From assembly GCF_002980525.1 (NCBI RefSeq), contig NZ_PVBQ01000008.1:124001-188000 (forward strand): a stretch of 64,000 nt of DNA, read 5' to 3'. Shown here piece after piece: positions 8,141-16,718 of this stretch (position 1 is the stretch's first letter; each line of letters starts with the position of its first letter). The stretch is from Sphingobacterium haloxyli. GTDB lineage: Bacteria; Bacteroidota; Bacteroidia; Sphingobacteriales; Sphingobacteriaceae. The position numbers and the translations under genes are program-made. Below the pieces are notes generated by a model. It was given only the letters and a program-made list of their open reading frames with translations, ran no database searches and was not told where the DNA came from.

Positions 8141-11100
8141 TCAATTTAATCTATAGTTTACCCCTTCGAATTTCTCTAAACCGTCTAAAAAGTCGTTTGT
8201 AAGATTTATTTTCAACGATTTGGCAGGCATCTCGATAGCTAGCTCGTCCTGCATATCCAAAATTTTAAATTTCAGCTGGCAATTACATTCCGTGCCTTCT
8301 ACTTTTGTTGATTCAACTAAGGTATGCATTTGCTGCACAAACTGGTCATTCAAAAGATGAAGGGGACATTGTATGGTAAATGACTTGGCCATTTTGTCCC
8401 TTAAATCGGAAAGCAGCTGCATATTCTTTAATTCAAAACCCCAATTACCGGCCTGCCTAAAACGTTCTTGTACCAATCCCCTTATCTGCACAAAGAAACC
8501 TTCTTGCAGATATCCTCGGAACTTGACGTAATCTTCTCCAAACACCATAATCTCAAATGAATCGCTATAGTCCTCTATAATAAATGAGCCAAACGGCTTA
8601 CCGGACTTCGCTACTCTATGGTTCGCTGCCGCAATAATGCCACCAACAACTACTTCCTTGTTTTTAATCCGATTAAACTCCAACAATACTTCGTCCTCTA
8701 CTTCACTTGCTTTGACCTTGTTTATCAATTGGAGGTCTATCACCCTATTATGGCAAAAATGTTTTATTTCAAACTTATAATTATCCAATGGATGGCTGGT
8801 CAAGTAGATCCCGATAACGTCTTTTTCATATTTGAGTTTCTCGATAAGCCCCCAAGCTGGGCAAGGCGCCAATACCGGTTCAGGCAGTTCTGTTGCCGCC
8901 GATCCACCAAAGAGACTGGCTTGCGCCGAGTTTTCGTTTTCTTTTACCCGGTGGCCGTATTTGATGGCTTTCTCTAAACCCGTCGAGCTGTCACCGTCGA
9001 CATGGAAATACTGTGCTCTATGGGTATTGGTAAAACTATCAAACCCTCCAGCATACGCTAAGCTCTCGAAAGCCTTCTTATTTGCCGCACGCAAATCCAC
9101 ACGTTTGGCGAGGTCAAATACGGATTTGTATTTACCATCTTTTTCACGGGTTTGAACGATAGTATCCACCGCTCCGGCTCCCACCCCTTTCACCGCTCCC
9201 ATTCCGAAACGAATCGCGCCTTGGTCGTTCACCGTAAATTTATAATACGATTCGTTCACATCGGGACCTAGTACTTGAAGCCCCATTCGTCGGCATTCCT
9301 CCATGAAGAATGTCACCGTTTTAATATCATTCATGTTGTTGGACAACACTGCTGCCATATATTCTGCCGGATAGTGCGCTTTGAGATAAGCCGTTTGATA
9401 AGCCACCCAAGCGTAACAGGTAGAATGCGACTTATTGAAAGCATAAGACGCGAAGGCTTCCCAGTCTGTCCAGATTTTTTCCAATACCTTCGGATTATGC
9501 CCATTTGCAGCCGCTTGTTCGACAAACTTAGGCTTCATTTTATCCAACACCGCCCGTTGCTTCTTACCCATCGCCTTACGCAAAACATCGGCATCACCCT
9601 TAGAAAAGCCAGCTAGTTTTTGCGACAAAAGCATCACCTGCTCTTGATATACGGTGATACCGTATGTTTCTTTCAAGTATTCCTCACAGGCTTCCAAATC
9701 ATAGGTAATGGGCTCTATTCCATGTTTTCGTTTGACGAATGACGGAATGTATTCCATCGGTCCCGGGCGATATAATGCATTCATGGCAATCAAGTCGGCA
9801 AATACTGTCGGCTTCAATTCTTTCATGTACTTCTGCATCCCCGGAGACTCGTATTGAAACACGCCTACCGTTTCTCCACGTTGAAATAGCTCGTACGTCA
9901 ATAAATCGTCAATGGGGAATTTATCGGGATCGAGTTCAACACCATGACGTAATTTCACGTTGGCAACGGTATCCTTAATCAACGTAAGCGTCTTTAGCCC
10001 CAAGAAGTCCATCTTCAATAGACCGGCGCTCTCTACTACAGAGTTATCAAATTGGGTGACATACAGGTCGGAATCTTTTGCCAACGATACTGGTACAAAT
10101 TTGGTGATATCATCCGGTGTAATGATTACCCCGCAAGCATGGATTCCCGTATTTCGCATAGACCCTTCTAGAACACGTGCCTGCTTAATGGTTTCTGCTT
10201 CTAACCCTGCACCGTCAGCCAACGATTTTAAACGATTGACCGCTTCCAATTCCTCCGAGCGCAACACCTCTTTCATCGCCTTCTCATCCATCGAGAAAAT
10301 TTTATTCAACTTGAGGTTGGGTATGAGTTTTGCAATCTCGTTAGCATCTTGCAACGGTAAATCAAGCACGCGTGCGGTGTCCCGAATAGAAGACTTTGCT
10401 GCCATGGTACCATATGTGATGATCTGAGCGACCTGGGATGCGCCATACTTATCAATAACATATTGCATCACCCGGCTTCGGCCTTCATCATCAAAGTCGA
10501 TATCAATATCGGGCATGGAAACGCGGTCTGGATTCAGGAAACGCTCGAAAAGCAAATCGTATTCGATCGGATCTAAATTGGTTATTTTCAAACAATAGGC
10601 AACAGCGGAACCCGCTGCTGAACCACGACCTGGCCCCACAGAAACGCCCATTTTTCGGGCAGCATCAATAAAATCATGTACAATAAGAAAATAACCCGGG
10701 TATCCTGTTCTTTCAATGGTTTCCAGCTCGAAATCAAGACGATCGCGAATACTGTCGGTAATCTCTCCATAACGCTCTTTCGCGCCTTCGTATGTCAAAT
10801 GACGCAAATAGGCATTTTCACCTCGCTTACCACCATCCAAGTCGTCCTCAACGTGCTGAAACTTCTCTGGAATAACAAATTTTGGTAAAAGGACATCTCT
10901 ATGCAAAGAATAAACTTCAATCTTATCTAAGACTTCCTGTATGTTGATGATGGCCTCGGGTACGTCTGCAAACGCCTGCTTCATTTCCGCTGCAGACTTA
11001 AAATAGTATTCCTGATTAGGCAGCCCGAATCGGAAACCGCGCCCTCTACCCTTTGGCGTTGACAATTTTTCTCCGTCTTTCACACATAGTAGAATATCAT

Positions 11101-12565
11101 GGGCGTGTGCATTGTCTTTGCTGACATAATAGGTGTTATTTGTCGCGATCAGCTTGACATCGTGTTTCCGGGCAAGTTCAATAAGCGTTTGGTTCACCCT
11201 GTCTTCATCTTCTTGTCCATGTCGCATCAGTTCGATATAGAAATCGCCTCCAAACTGTTGTTTCCACCAAAGTAGAGCCTCTTCTGCCTGTGCTTCACCT
11301 ATATTCAGCACTTTGCTCGGTATCTCTCCATAGAGATTACCCGAAAGCACCATCAGATCCTCTTTATATTGTTCAATGACCGATCGGTCTATACGCGGGA
11401 CATAATAGAAGCCTTCCGTATAGGCAATCGACGCCATCTTTGCTAAGTTATGATAGCCTTTTAGATTCTTTGCTAAAACGACAATTTGATAGCCGTTATC
11501 TTTCCTTGATTTATCTGTTCGGTCTTCGCACACATAAAACTCGCAGCCCACGATTGGTTTAATCGTCCTACCAACTGGTACCTCTCCTCGTTCTAACGCC
11601 TCTGCATTTTTCGCTTCGATTTCTTTATTATATCCGAGCACCGTATTCACGAAGTGAAAGGCCCCCATCATATTACCGTTGTCCGTAAGGGCCACTGCTG
11701 GCATATTATCCTTCGCAGCAGCGTTTACCAAAGCTGGGATAGAAATGGTCGATTGTAATACAGAAAACTGCGAGTGATTATGTAGATGGGCAAACTCCGC
11801 CTGGTCCAGCGCTTTCTTAAGCTCCTCGTCAATAACAGTTGTAGGCTCATCTGTTTTTTGGGCGGCGCGAATAGCTTCCGATGCGGCTTTTAAGTTGATA
11901 TGTTTTAACCCAAACGGCGTAATGGGATCGGGATTATATTGTTTAAATTCAACAAAATACCCCGTATCTACCTGTAGTTCTTCCGGAGTAAATACCTCCT
12001 GTCTAACGAGTTCAAAAAAACAACGCGTCGTTGCCTCCACATCGGCCGTTGCATTGTGTGCTTCAGCGAAAGGAACGCCGAATAGGTAGTTATGAAGCTC
12101 GGTAAGGTTCGGGAGTTTGTAGCGCCCGCCTCGGCCCCCCGGAAGTTTCAACAATTCTGCAGTGACCTCTGTACAGGTGTCCAACACCGGCATACTAGCT
12201 AAGGGAGAGTTGACCGCATAACGATAAAACTCGCTTCCCATAATATTGATATCAAAACCGACATTCTGTCCAACAACAAACTTTGCCTTCGCTAACGCCG
12301 CGTTAAATTTGGTCAATACGTCAACCAGCGGAACACCTTCTTTTTCAGCTAACTCCGTGGATATACCATGAATTTTTTCGGAATCGTAAGGGATATTAAA
12401 ACCATCGGGTTTAATCAGATAATCCTGATGCTCAATAAGACTCCCCCTTTCATCATGCAACTGCCATGCTATCTGTATACACCGCGGCCAATTGTCCGTA
12501 TCGGTGATGGGCGCATCCCAACGCTTCGGTAAACCTGTAGTTTCGGTATCAAAAATTATATACAT
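8141..12565 (-). CDS. dnaE: DNA polymerase III alpha subunit with N-terminal DnaQ-like exonuclease domain
   Basis: Replicative polymerase of 1474 aa from ATG 12565 (the TTG three bases earlier is not needed). Residues 1-190 form a 3'-5' exonuclease domain: DTETTG (Asp6, Glu8), VGQNVGFDINIMG and HNATADVEAT carry the acidic DEDDh-type residues. A PHP domain follows from about 257 (FAHLHNHSQFS). The polymerase core has GPGRGSAAGS near 640 and the catalytic PDIDIDFDD near 680. A C-terminal OB fold (VVGGIIAAANHRVAKSGKPFGS) and tail complete it. E. coli DnaE is about 1160 aa; the extra length is the proofreading domain, so polymerase and exonuclease are in one chain, as in other flavobacterial and sphingobacterial DnaE proteins I recall. 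Confidence 0.95.
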   Translation of the reverse strand: MYIIFDTETTGLPKRWDAPITDTDNWPRCIQIAWQLHDERGSLIEHQDYLIKPDGFNIPYDSEKIHGISTELAEKEGVPLVDVLTKFNAALAKAKFVVGQNVGFDINIMGSEFYRYAVNSPLASMPVLDTCTEVTAELLKLPGGRGGRYKLPNLTELHNYLFGVPFAEAHNATADVEATTRCFFELVRQEVFTPEELQVDTGYFVEFKQYNPDPITPFGLKHINLKAASEAIRAAQKTDEPTTVIDEELKKALDQAEFAHLHNHSQFSVLQSTISIPALVNAAAKDNMPAVALTDNGNMMGAFHFVNTVLGYNKEIEAKNAEALERGEVPVGRTIKPIVGCEFYVCEDRTDKSRKDNGYQIVVLAKNLKGYHNLAKMASIAYTEGFYYVPRIDRSVIEQYKEDLMVLSGNLYGEIPSKVLNIGEAQAEEALLWWKQQFGGDFYIELMRHGQEDEDRVNQTLIELARKHDVKLIATNNTYYVSKDNAHAHDILLCVKDGEKLSTPKGRGRGFRFGLPNQEYYFKSAAEMKQAFADVPEAIINIQEVLDKIEVYSLHRDVLLPKFVIPEKFQHVEDDLDGGKRGENAYLRHLTYEGAKERYGEITDSIRDRLDFELETIERTGYPGYFLIVHDFIDAARKMGVSVGPGRGSAAGSAVAYCLKITNLDPIEYDLLFERFLNPDRVSMPDIDIDFDDEGRSRVMQYVIDKYGASQVAQIITYGTMAAKSSIRDTARVLDLPLQDANEIAKLIPNLKLNKIFSMDEKAMKEVLRSEELEAVNRLKSLADGAGLEAETIKQARVLEGSMRNTGIHACGVIITPDDITKFVPVSLAKDSDLYVTQFDNSVVESAGLLKMDFLGLKTLTLIKDTVANVKLRHGVELDPDKFPIDDLLTYELFQRGETVGVFQYESPGMQKYMKELKPTVFADLIAMNALYRPGPMEYIPSFVKRKHGIEPITYDLEACEEYLKETYGITVYQEQVMLLSQKLAGFSKGDADVLRKAMGKKQRAVLDKMKPKFVEQAAANGHNPKVLEKIWTDWEAFASYAFNKSHSTCYAWVAYQTAYLKAHYPAEYMAAVLSNNMNDIKTVTFFMEECRRMGLQVLGPDVNESYYKFTVNDQGAIRFGMGAVKGVGAGAVDTIVQTREKDGKYKSVFDLAKRVDLRAANKKAFESLAYAGGFDSFTNTHRAQYFHVDGDSSTGLEKAIKYGHRVKENENSAQASLFGGSAATELPEPVLAPCPAWGLIEKLKYEKDVIGIYLTSHPLDNYKFEIKHFCHNRVIDLQLINKVKASEVEDEVLLEFNRIKNKEVVVGGIIAAANHRVAKSGKPFGSFIIEDYSDSFEIMVFGEDYVKFRGYLQEGFFVQIRGLVQERFRQAGNWGFELKNMQLLSDLRDKMAKSFTIQCPLHLLNDQFVQQMHTLVESTKVEGTECNCQLKFKILDMQDELAIEMPAKSLKINLTNDFLDGLEKFEGVNYRLN

Positions 12566-12678
12566 CAAAATCCCTTTCTCTTCTCAACAAAATTATAAAA
12601 TAAACGGATGGAATCACGTTGTTTGAAACAAAACATTTTGCGTATTTTGTTTGGAATATAATTTGACGAAGATAGATC

Positions 12679-13239
12679 ATGAAGAAATTTTTGAAAATTC
12701 TACTGTTTATTAGCATACTCGTTATCGTTGGCTGGTTTTTAGTTGTACGGTACGGCGGTGGCCCGACATCAGAAAGCAAACATCAACTGCTCATTGAGCG
12801 TATCGAAGCTATGGGTAAGCTGGAGTTGGTAAAATATCGGTTCAGCGACGTATTGGAACATAAAAATGTTACGGCGTATCTGCCGGATGCAAGTGTCCTT
12901 CTGATCGTTAAAGCTGACGCGGTCGGCTGTATAGACCTGACAAAGCTCGCCTCTCACGATATCGAAGTTATTCGTGACTCCGTGTCTATCAGGTTGCCCG
13001 CCCCGGAGATCTGTTATGTTAAAATAGATCACGAGGCTTCGAAAGTATATGACACAAAAATGGCTTTCTTCCGTGAGGCAACCTTGGTGGATGAGGCTTT
13101 CAAAAGTGCTGAGAGGGAAATTTATAAAGAGGTACGAAATTCGGATATTTTACGACAGACAAAAAATAACGCGATTCATGTGTTCAGGCCTTTGCTTGAA
13201 GGACTAGGTTTTTCTAAGATAAACCTATCGTTTGAATAA
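12679..13239 (+). CDS. DUF4230 family membrane-anchored protein
   Basis: A 186-aa protein starting MKKFLKILLFISILVIVGWFL, a single N-terminal membrane anchor or uncleaved signal. The rest is a soluble domain facing the periplasm with ELVKYRFSDVLEHKN, DASVLLIVKADAVGCIDLTKL and a C-terminal helix, matching DUF4230 in my memory; the function is unknown. It is divergent from dnaE and followed by its own terminator at 13356. Confidence 0.75.
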   Translation: MKKFLKILLFISILVIVGWFLVVRYGGGPTSESKHQLLIERIEAMGKLELVKYRFSDVLEHKNVTAYLPDASVLLIVKADAVGCIDLTKLASHDIEVIRDSVSIRLPAPEICYVKIDHEASKVYDTKMAFFREATLVDEAFKSAEREIYKEVRNSDILRQTKNNAIHVFRPLLEGLGFSKINLSFE

Positions 13240-13355
13240 AATAATACGCCACACGAATGTTAAAAAATGTTAAAGGATCTGTGATAAATAATAGTTTGTA
13301 TTGTTCAACGTTATAAGAGTATAATTTCATAATTTAGGTTAATAATTGGTTTGGT

Positions 13356-13395
13356 AAAATCCTGAGGCTCCCCGCTTCAGGATTTTTTATTTTTA
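13356..13395 (+). terminator. Terminator downstream of the DUF4230 gene
   Basis: AAATCCTGA (13357-13365) pairs with TCAGGATTT (13377-13385) and is followed by TTTATTTTT. It is 117 bases past the stop of the upstream gene. The gap 13240-13592 otherwise holds the small RNA candidate listed next. Confidence 0.75.
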
Positions 13396-13410
13396 ATTTA
13401 TAGCTTTAGC

Positions 13411-13496
13411 AAACAAAAAGAAGACCTCCATCCGGGCGGATAGAGGTCTCACTAACCAATTATAACTTGCCGCCATGCTCTAGCGGACTGAATTAT
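13411..13496 (-). ncRNA. Candidate ~85-nt small RNA
   Basis: On the minus strand a TTTG-N19-TATATTAG promoter (13533-13503) predicts a start near 13496. The transcript would contain a short hairpin (CCGC 13486-13483 with GCGG 13473-13470) and a long one (GACCTC...GAGGTC, 13448-13423) that is continuous only when read as minus-strand RNA because it needs a U-G pair. It ends in TTCTTTTT, a good terminator. A 27-codon ATG frame (13476-13393) overlaps it. I do not recognise the RNA family; Flavo-1 or a terminator-linked leader are possibilities. Confidence 0.55.
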
Positions 13497-13502
13497 GAAC
13501 TG

Positions 13503-13533
13503 CTAATATAGCAAGAAAATTCAACCATCCAAA
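13503..13533 (-). promoter_or_regulatory. Promoter of the small RNA candidate
   Basis: Read on the minus strand: TTTG (13533-13530), 19 bases, TATATTAG (13510-13503). Seven of eight bases match TAnnTTTG and the spacing is optimal for the phylum. Confidence 0.6.
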
Positions 13534-13592
13534 ATAATTCTCTACATATTTTGCGTGTATGAAACTAGCTTCGACAGATCACCCTTTAAAAA

Positions 13593-13961
13593 TTACACTT
13601 TTTCGAATTTTTGTTGCCGGACCACTAAAACCAGCTCTTCATCCAATGCTAGATAACCATATTCATAGACAAAAAAATACACCTGCCCTTTGGCATTACT
13701 AAATTGATTGGTAAAGAAATCAAAATCGAATCCTTTAGAAAGAAGTTTTTCACGAGAGACTTTTTGCATCTTTTCTTTGCCTAGTATCTTACCGAGAACT
13801 TGCCGGTTACGCTTCAATGTGTCGTTAATTTTTCGCACAAAACTGTTCGGAAGACTATTTCGTCTATTGTTGTAAGCATTCCGACAGGCGTCATGGCAAA
13901 AGCGTTTATCCGACCGCCCAACGACAGGCTCGCCACAAGTCAAACACATACGTTTTTCCAT
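13593..13961 (-). CDS. Small zinc-ribbon protein of unknown function
   Basis: A 122-aa protein. The first 35 residues hold two metal-binding pairs, CLTC (6-9) and CHDAC (22-26), of a treble-clef or zinc-ribbon type that often binds nucleic acid or protein. A basic middle part (RKINDTLKRNRQVLGKILGKEKMQK) precedes a C-terminal region with no recognisable motif. No specific function can be assigned. It is divergent from ssb, and the shared 187-base promoter region carries the four-copy 10-bp repeat. Confidence 0.75.
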   Translation of the reverse strand: MEKRMCLTCGEPVVGRSDKRFCHDACRNAYNNRRNSLPNSFVRKINDTLKRNRQVLGKILGKEKMQKVSREKLLSKGFDFDFFTNQFSNAKGQVYFFVYEYGYLALDEELVLVVRQQKFEKV

Positions 13962-13986
13962 ATTTTACATAATTCTTTTATTGTAC

Positions 13987-14026
13987 AAACGTTTGTAAAC
14001 GCTTATAAACGTTTATAAACGCTTAT
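13987..14026. repeat. Four tandem copies of a 10-bp repeat, AAACGYTTRT
   Basis: AAACGTTTGT, AAACGCTTAT, AAACGTTTAT and AAACGCTTAT follow one another without gaps (13987-13996, 13997-14006, 14007-14016, 14017-14026). The 10-bp period puts each copy on nearly the same DNA face. The core AAACGTTT is itself palindromic. It lies between the zinc-ribbon gene and ssb, close to the start of the former. Confidence 0.85.
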
Positions 14027-14148
14027 AATTGGTTAACTACCGGCTAGTATAAACCAGCTTTCGCAACTTTGAATTGTCAACAGCGAATACCATTGACACT
14101 ATAAATGTAAAATATCTAAAGTGGATTTACAACTAAAATTTCAATATT

Positions 14149-14547
14149 ATGAGTACATTAATCAATGCAGTACAGCTTATCGGACGCTTGGGAGCCGATG
14201 TAGAGATGAAAACAACGACAAACGGGACCAAAGTTTCCAACGTGCGTTTGGCCACAAACGAGTATTCCAAAAACAGTCAAGGAGAGTGGGTAGAAACCAC
14301 CTATTGGCATAGTTTGGTATTTTGGGGAAAACTCGCGGAGAAACTAGAAAGAAGAGGGAAAAAGGGTACCCGCTTATTGGTGCAAGGCTCGCTGTTATAT
14401 CGTGACTACATCGATGTCAATAATATCAAAAGAGAAGTTACGGATATCCGCGTGCACCAATTTATTGTACTGGATAGTCAGGCAGCCAATACATCGTTGT
14501 TGGAAGTTTCTTCGGATGCCGAAGAGGATACTGACCACCTCCCTTAA
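14149..14547 (+). CDS. ssb: Single-stranded DNA-binding protein (paralogue with altered C-terminus)
   Basis: OB-fold protein of 132 aa that binds single-stranded DNA. MSTLINAVQLIGRLGADVE, KVSNVRLATNEY, WHSLVFWGKLAEKLERRGKKG and LLVQGSLLYRDY are the standard SSB core. The linker is very short and the C-terminus reads EEDTDHLP, acidic but without the terminal Phe of the usual DDDLPF-type tip that recruits partners. Start ATG 14149; a terminator follows directly. Whether it is the main SSB or a second copy cannot be judged from this window. Confidence 0.9.
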   Translation: MSTLINAVQLIGRLGADVEMKTTTNGTKVSNVRLATNEYSKNSQGEWVETTYWHSLVFWGKLAEKLERRGKKGTRLLVQGSLLYRDYIDVNNIKREVTDIRVHQFIVLDSQAANTSLLEVSSDAEEDTDHLP

Positions 14548-14553
14548 AACGGT

Positions 14554-14597
14554 CGCGGGTGCCAACCATACGTGAAAGGCACCCGCGTCTATTTTTT
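14554..14597 (+). terminator. Terminator of ssb
   Basis: CGCGGGTGCC (14554-14563) pairs perfectly with GGCACCCGCG (14578-14587), followed by TCTATTTTTT. It begins 7 bases after the ssb stop. Confidence 0.9.
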
Positions 14598-14667
14598 GCC
14601 CACCCTTATGACAGATAAATCCCGAAATTAGAATCAGCTATTAAAGCCGACGTAGAAAAGGATTTCG

Positions 14668-16077
14668 TTAAAAATCCCAGCCCGCAGCTTTCGCTATTTT
14701 TTTGGGGATATCGGTGTTCTCCATCTTATGTGTAAATCGCTCAGCTCCTGCTCCAATAGCAAATATGGGGATATACGCTGCTGAATGTCCCCCTGATGCC
14801 CAGCTCACCGAACCTTTTTTGTTTAATATTTTAATCGCCTCACTTGCCAATTTATCATCGTTAGCATATAAACTTTTTGACTTTTCCGTTTCGTGGCGTA
14901 CGAAGCTCTTCTCATATATTGCAACAAGCATGTTTTCCTCATCTTCGCTCACTGCTACATCGGCAAAAAGGCCTACATTTTCCATTAAGACATTTTTTAC
15001 TTCGTCCCAACGCACATCTTTCTTAGCCGCTCTCAAATCAGCTAACAATTTAGACAACATGCCCTGCGATACCCGTTGATTTGCTAGTAGTTTTGTGTTC
15101 AGACGGCTCCCTCCATTGCCGACGGCGATGCCTCCCGTCTCGTGGTCAGCCGTTACGACGATTAGTGTTTCCTCTGGATACTTTTCGTAGAATGCATAAG
15201 CCCGCTTTACTGCTTCATTGAAATCCAATACCTCTCGTACGGTTGTCGTAGCGTCATTCGCATGCGAAGACCAGTCTATTTTCCCACCCTCAACCATCAA
15301 GAAGAATCCCTGGTCATTATTTTTCGTTAATGATTCTATAGCCGCGTCGGTTATCTGCGCCAAGTTTAAATCGTTGTCTTTCTGGTCTATTGCGTATTTC
15401 AACGATGAATGGTCGCCGTCTTCTACATTCATCAAAATTATCTTGTCGGCTGCTAGCTTGGCCTTGTTATAGCCCTCCCAGCCGTAAGCCAATGTATATC
15501 CAGCTTTTTCAAACTTCGGAAATAAAGAAGGAGCATCTTCTTTTTGCGAGTTTTTGTTCGGACTTAAGAAACCTGATCCTCCAAAAAAGTCGAAATCTGA
15601 CTTTATCAGCTCTTCCGCTATTTCATAATACTGGTTACGACTAGGTTGATGGGCATAGAATGAGGCTGGCGTAGCATGATCTATACTCACAGACGTCGTA
15701 ATTCCCACTTTAAGTCCTGCTTCTTTAGCCGTGTAAGCAATACTCTTATATGGTGTGTTCGCCGCACTGTCCATCCCCACTACGCCGTTTTTCGTTTTTT
15801 TGCCTACTGCCAATGCTGTACCTCCGGCAGCCGAATCGGTCACACCGTGCGATAAAGAATAAGAGGTAGCAAATGTAGCATAAGGAAAGGTGGAAAATAC
15901 GAGTGGGAAAACGGTATTCCGATCTTCTTGCGCGGCTAGAAAAACCTCGGTTAGATTAATCTGGTTCAATCCCATTCCGTCGCCAATCATAAAAAAAATA
16001 TACTTGGGCTTCTGTTGTGCTGACGCACCGAATACGACAAATAAAAAAAGGTAAAGTACGAAAGAAATTTTCTTCAT
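14668..16077 (-). CDS. Alkaline phosphatase, periplasmic
   Basis: Zinc/magnesium phosphomonoesterase of the PhoA family, 469 aa. A signal peptide (MKKISFVLYLFLFVVFGASAQ) directs export. IGDGMG (Asp33) and GVTDSAAGGTALA with nucleophile Ser82 are the metal and phosphate sites; DHATPASFYAH, MVEGGKIDWSSHAND and VVTADHETGG provide further metal ligands. It releases phosphate from organic esters in the periplasm. Neighbours give no pathway link and I see no recognisable Pho box in the 147 bases upstream. Confidence 0.93.
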   Translation of the reverse strand: MKKISFVLYLFLFVVFGASAQQKPKYIFFMIGDGMGLNQINLTEVFLAAQEDRNTVFPLVFSTFPYATFATSYSLSHGVTDSAAGGTALAVGKKTKNGVVGMDSAANTPYKSIAYTAKEAGLKVGITTSVSIDHATPASFYAHQPSRNQYYEIAEELIKSDFDFFGGSGFLSPNKNSQKEDAPSLFPKFEKAGYTLAYGWEGYNKAKLAADKIILMNVEDGDHSSLKYAIDQKDNDLNLAQITDAAIESLTKNNDQGFFLMVEGGKIDWSSHANDATTTVREVLDFNEAVKRAYAFYEKYPEETLIVVTADHETGGIAVGNGGSRLNTKLLANQRVSQGMLSKLLADLRAAKKDVRWDEVKNVLMENVGLFADVAVSEDEENMLVAIYEKSFVRHETEKSKSLYANDDKLASEAIKILNKKGSVSWASGGHSAAYIPIFAIGAGAERFTHKMENTDIPKKIAKAAGWDF

Positions 16078-16224
16078 TTTTCGGAGTTTAGACTAACAAA
16101 AATAAAACAATATAAAGTCTATATTAAAATTAAGTAAGTGATGAAATTAAAATAAATAATCAAATAATGCCAAATCCTATCCAACAAGTTACAAAGGTTT
16201 GCTGAAAACGTTATTTTTGCAGAT

Positions 16225-16533
16225 ATGACATTACAACAGAATGAAATGATTGTTCAGGATTTCGAAAAATACATGCGAGATACCTTACAGCGCAATATAC
16301 CTTTCACACTAGAAAATTTTACGGCCTTTGCGACATCCTTAATTAATTTTTATGGTGGCAGCAATTTAATCTCAACATCCGAAAGAAGAGAAGCGGCTCT
16401 CGTCCTCGTTCGTTCTTTTAATGCAGGCGTAGGCAACCGTATCACCCAGGAGGATCTCGGGCAAATAGCTGATTTGATAATTTCGGATTCCACGATTGAT
16501 TATTCGCTATTAAACCCGATTTTTTCACTATAA
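16225..16533 (+). CDS. Hypothetical protein
   Basis: A 102-aa protein with no signal, membrane segment or motif that I recognise; it appears alpha-helical and slightly acidic. Start ATG 16225 lies 6 bases past a TTTTTGC stretch that could be part of a promoter. It precedes tRNA-Ala but the tRNA has its own promoter. Function unknown. Confidence 0.6.
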   Translation: MTLQQNEMIVQDFEKYMRDTLQRNIPFTLENFTAFATSLINFYGGSNLISTSERREAALVLVRSFNAGVGNRITQEDLGQIADLIISDSTIDYSLLNPIFSL

Positions 16534-16556
16534 TAGCGTTGGGGACTAGAAAGAAA

Positions 16557-16588
16557 TTTGCACATAAAAATGATTTTACGTAGATTTG
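16557..16588 (+). promoter_or_regulatory. Promoter of tRNA-Ala
   Basis: TTTG (16557-16560), 20 bases, TAGATTTG (16581-16588): an exact match to the Bacteroidota TTTG / TAnnTTTG consensus, placing the transcription start about 8 bases before the mature tRNA 5' end. Confidence 0.8.
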
Positions 16589-16603
16589 GCCAATCTCAAA
16601 GAA

Positions 16604-16677
16604 GGGGGATTAGCTCAGCTGGCTAGAGCGTTTGGCTGGCAGCCAAAAGGTCATCGGTTCGACTCCGATATTCTCCA
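16604..16677 (+). tRNA. tRNA-Ala, anticodon GGC
   Basis: All arms can be folded: acceptor GGGGGAT with ATTCTCC (two G-U pairs), D-arm TAGCTCAGCTGGCTAGAGC, anticodon arm TTTGG-CTGGCAG-CCAAA with anticodon GGC, and T-arm ATCGG-TTCGACT-CCGAT. Discriminator base A; CCA is not encoded. It reads alanine codon GCC. A terminator follows 6 bases later. Confidence 0.96.
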
Positions 16678-16682
16678 CATAC

Positions 16683-16718
16683 AAAAAAGGACAAGGTCTA
16701 AAGCTTTGTCCTTTTTTA
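16683..16718. terminator. Terminator between tRNA-Ala and the lipocalin gene
   Basis: AAAAAAGGACAA pairs with TTGTCCTTTTTT around a short loop. A and T tracts flank the stem on both strands, so it can stop the tRNA transcript and the convergent lipocalin transcript. Confidence 0.9.

Noticed and set aside
9960..10427. Open frame of 155 codons antisense to dnaE
   Set aside because: Ser/Ile-rich translation with no motif, opposite to a conserved polymerase core.
13393..13476. A 27-codon frame as a leader peptide or small protein
   Set aside because: It runs through the terminator hairpin of the small RNA candidate and I cannot tell it from chance, so it is not listed as a gene.
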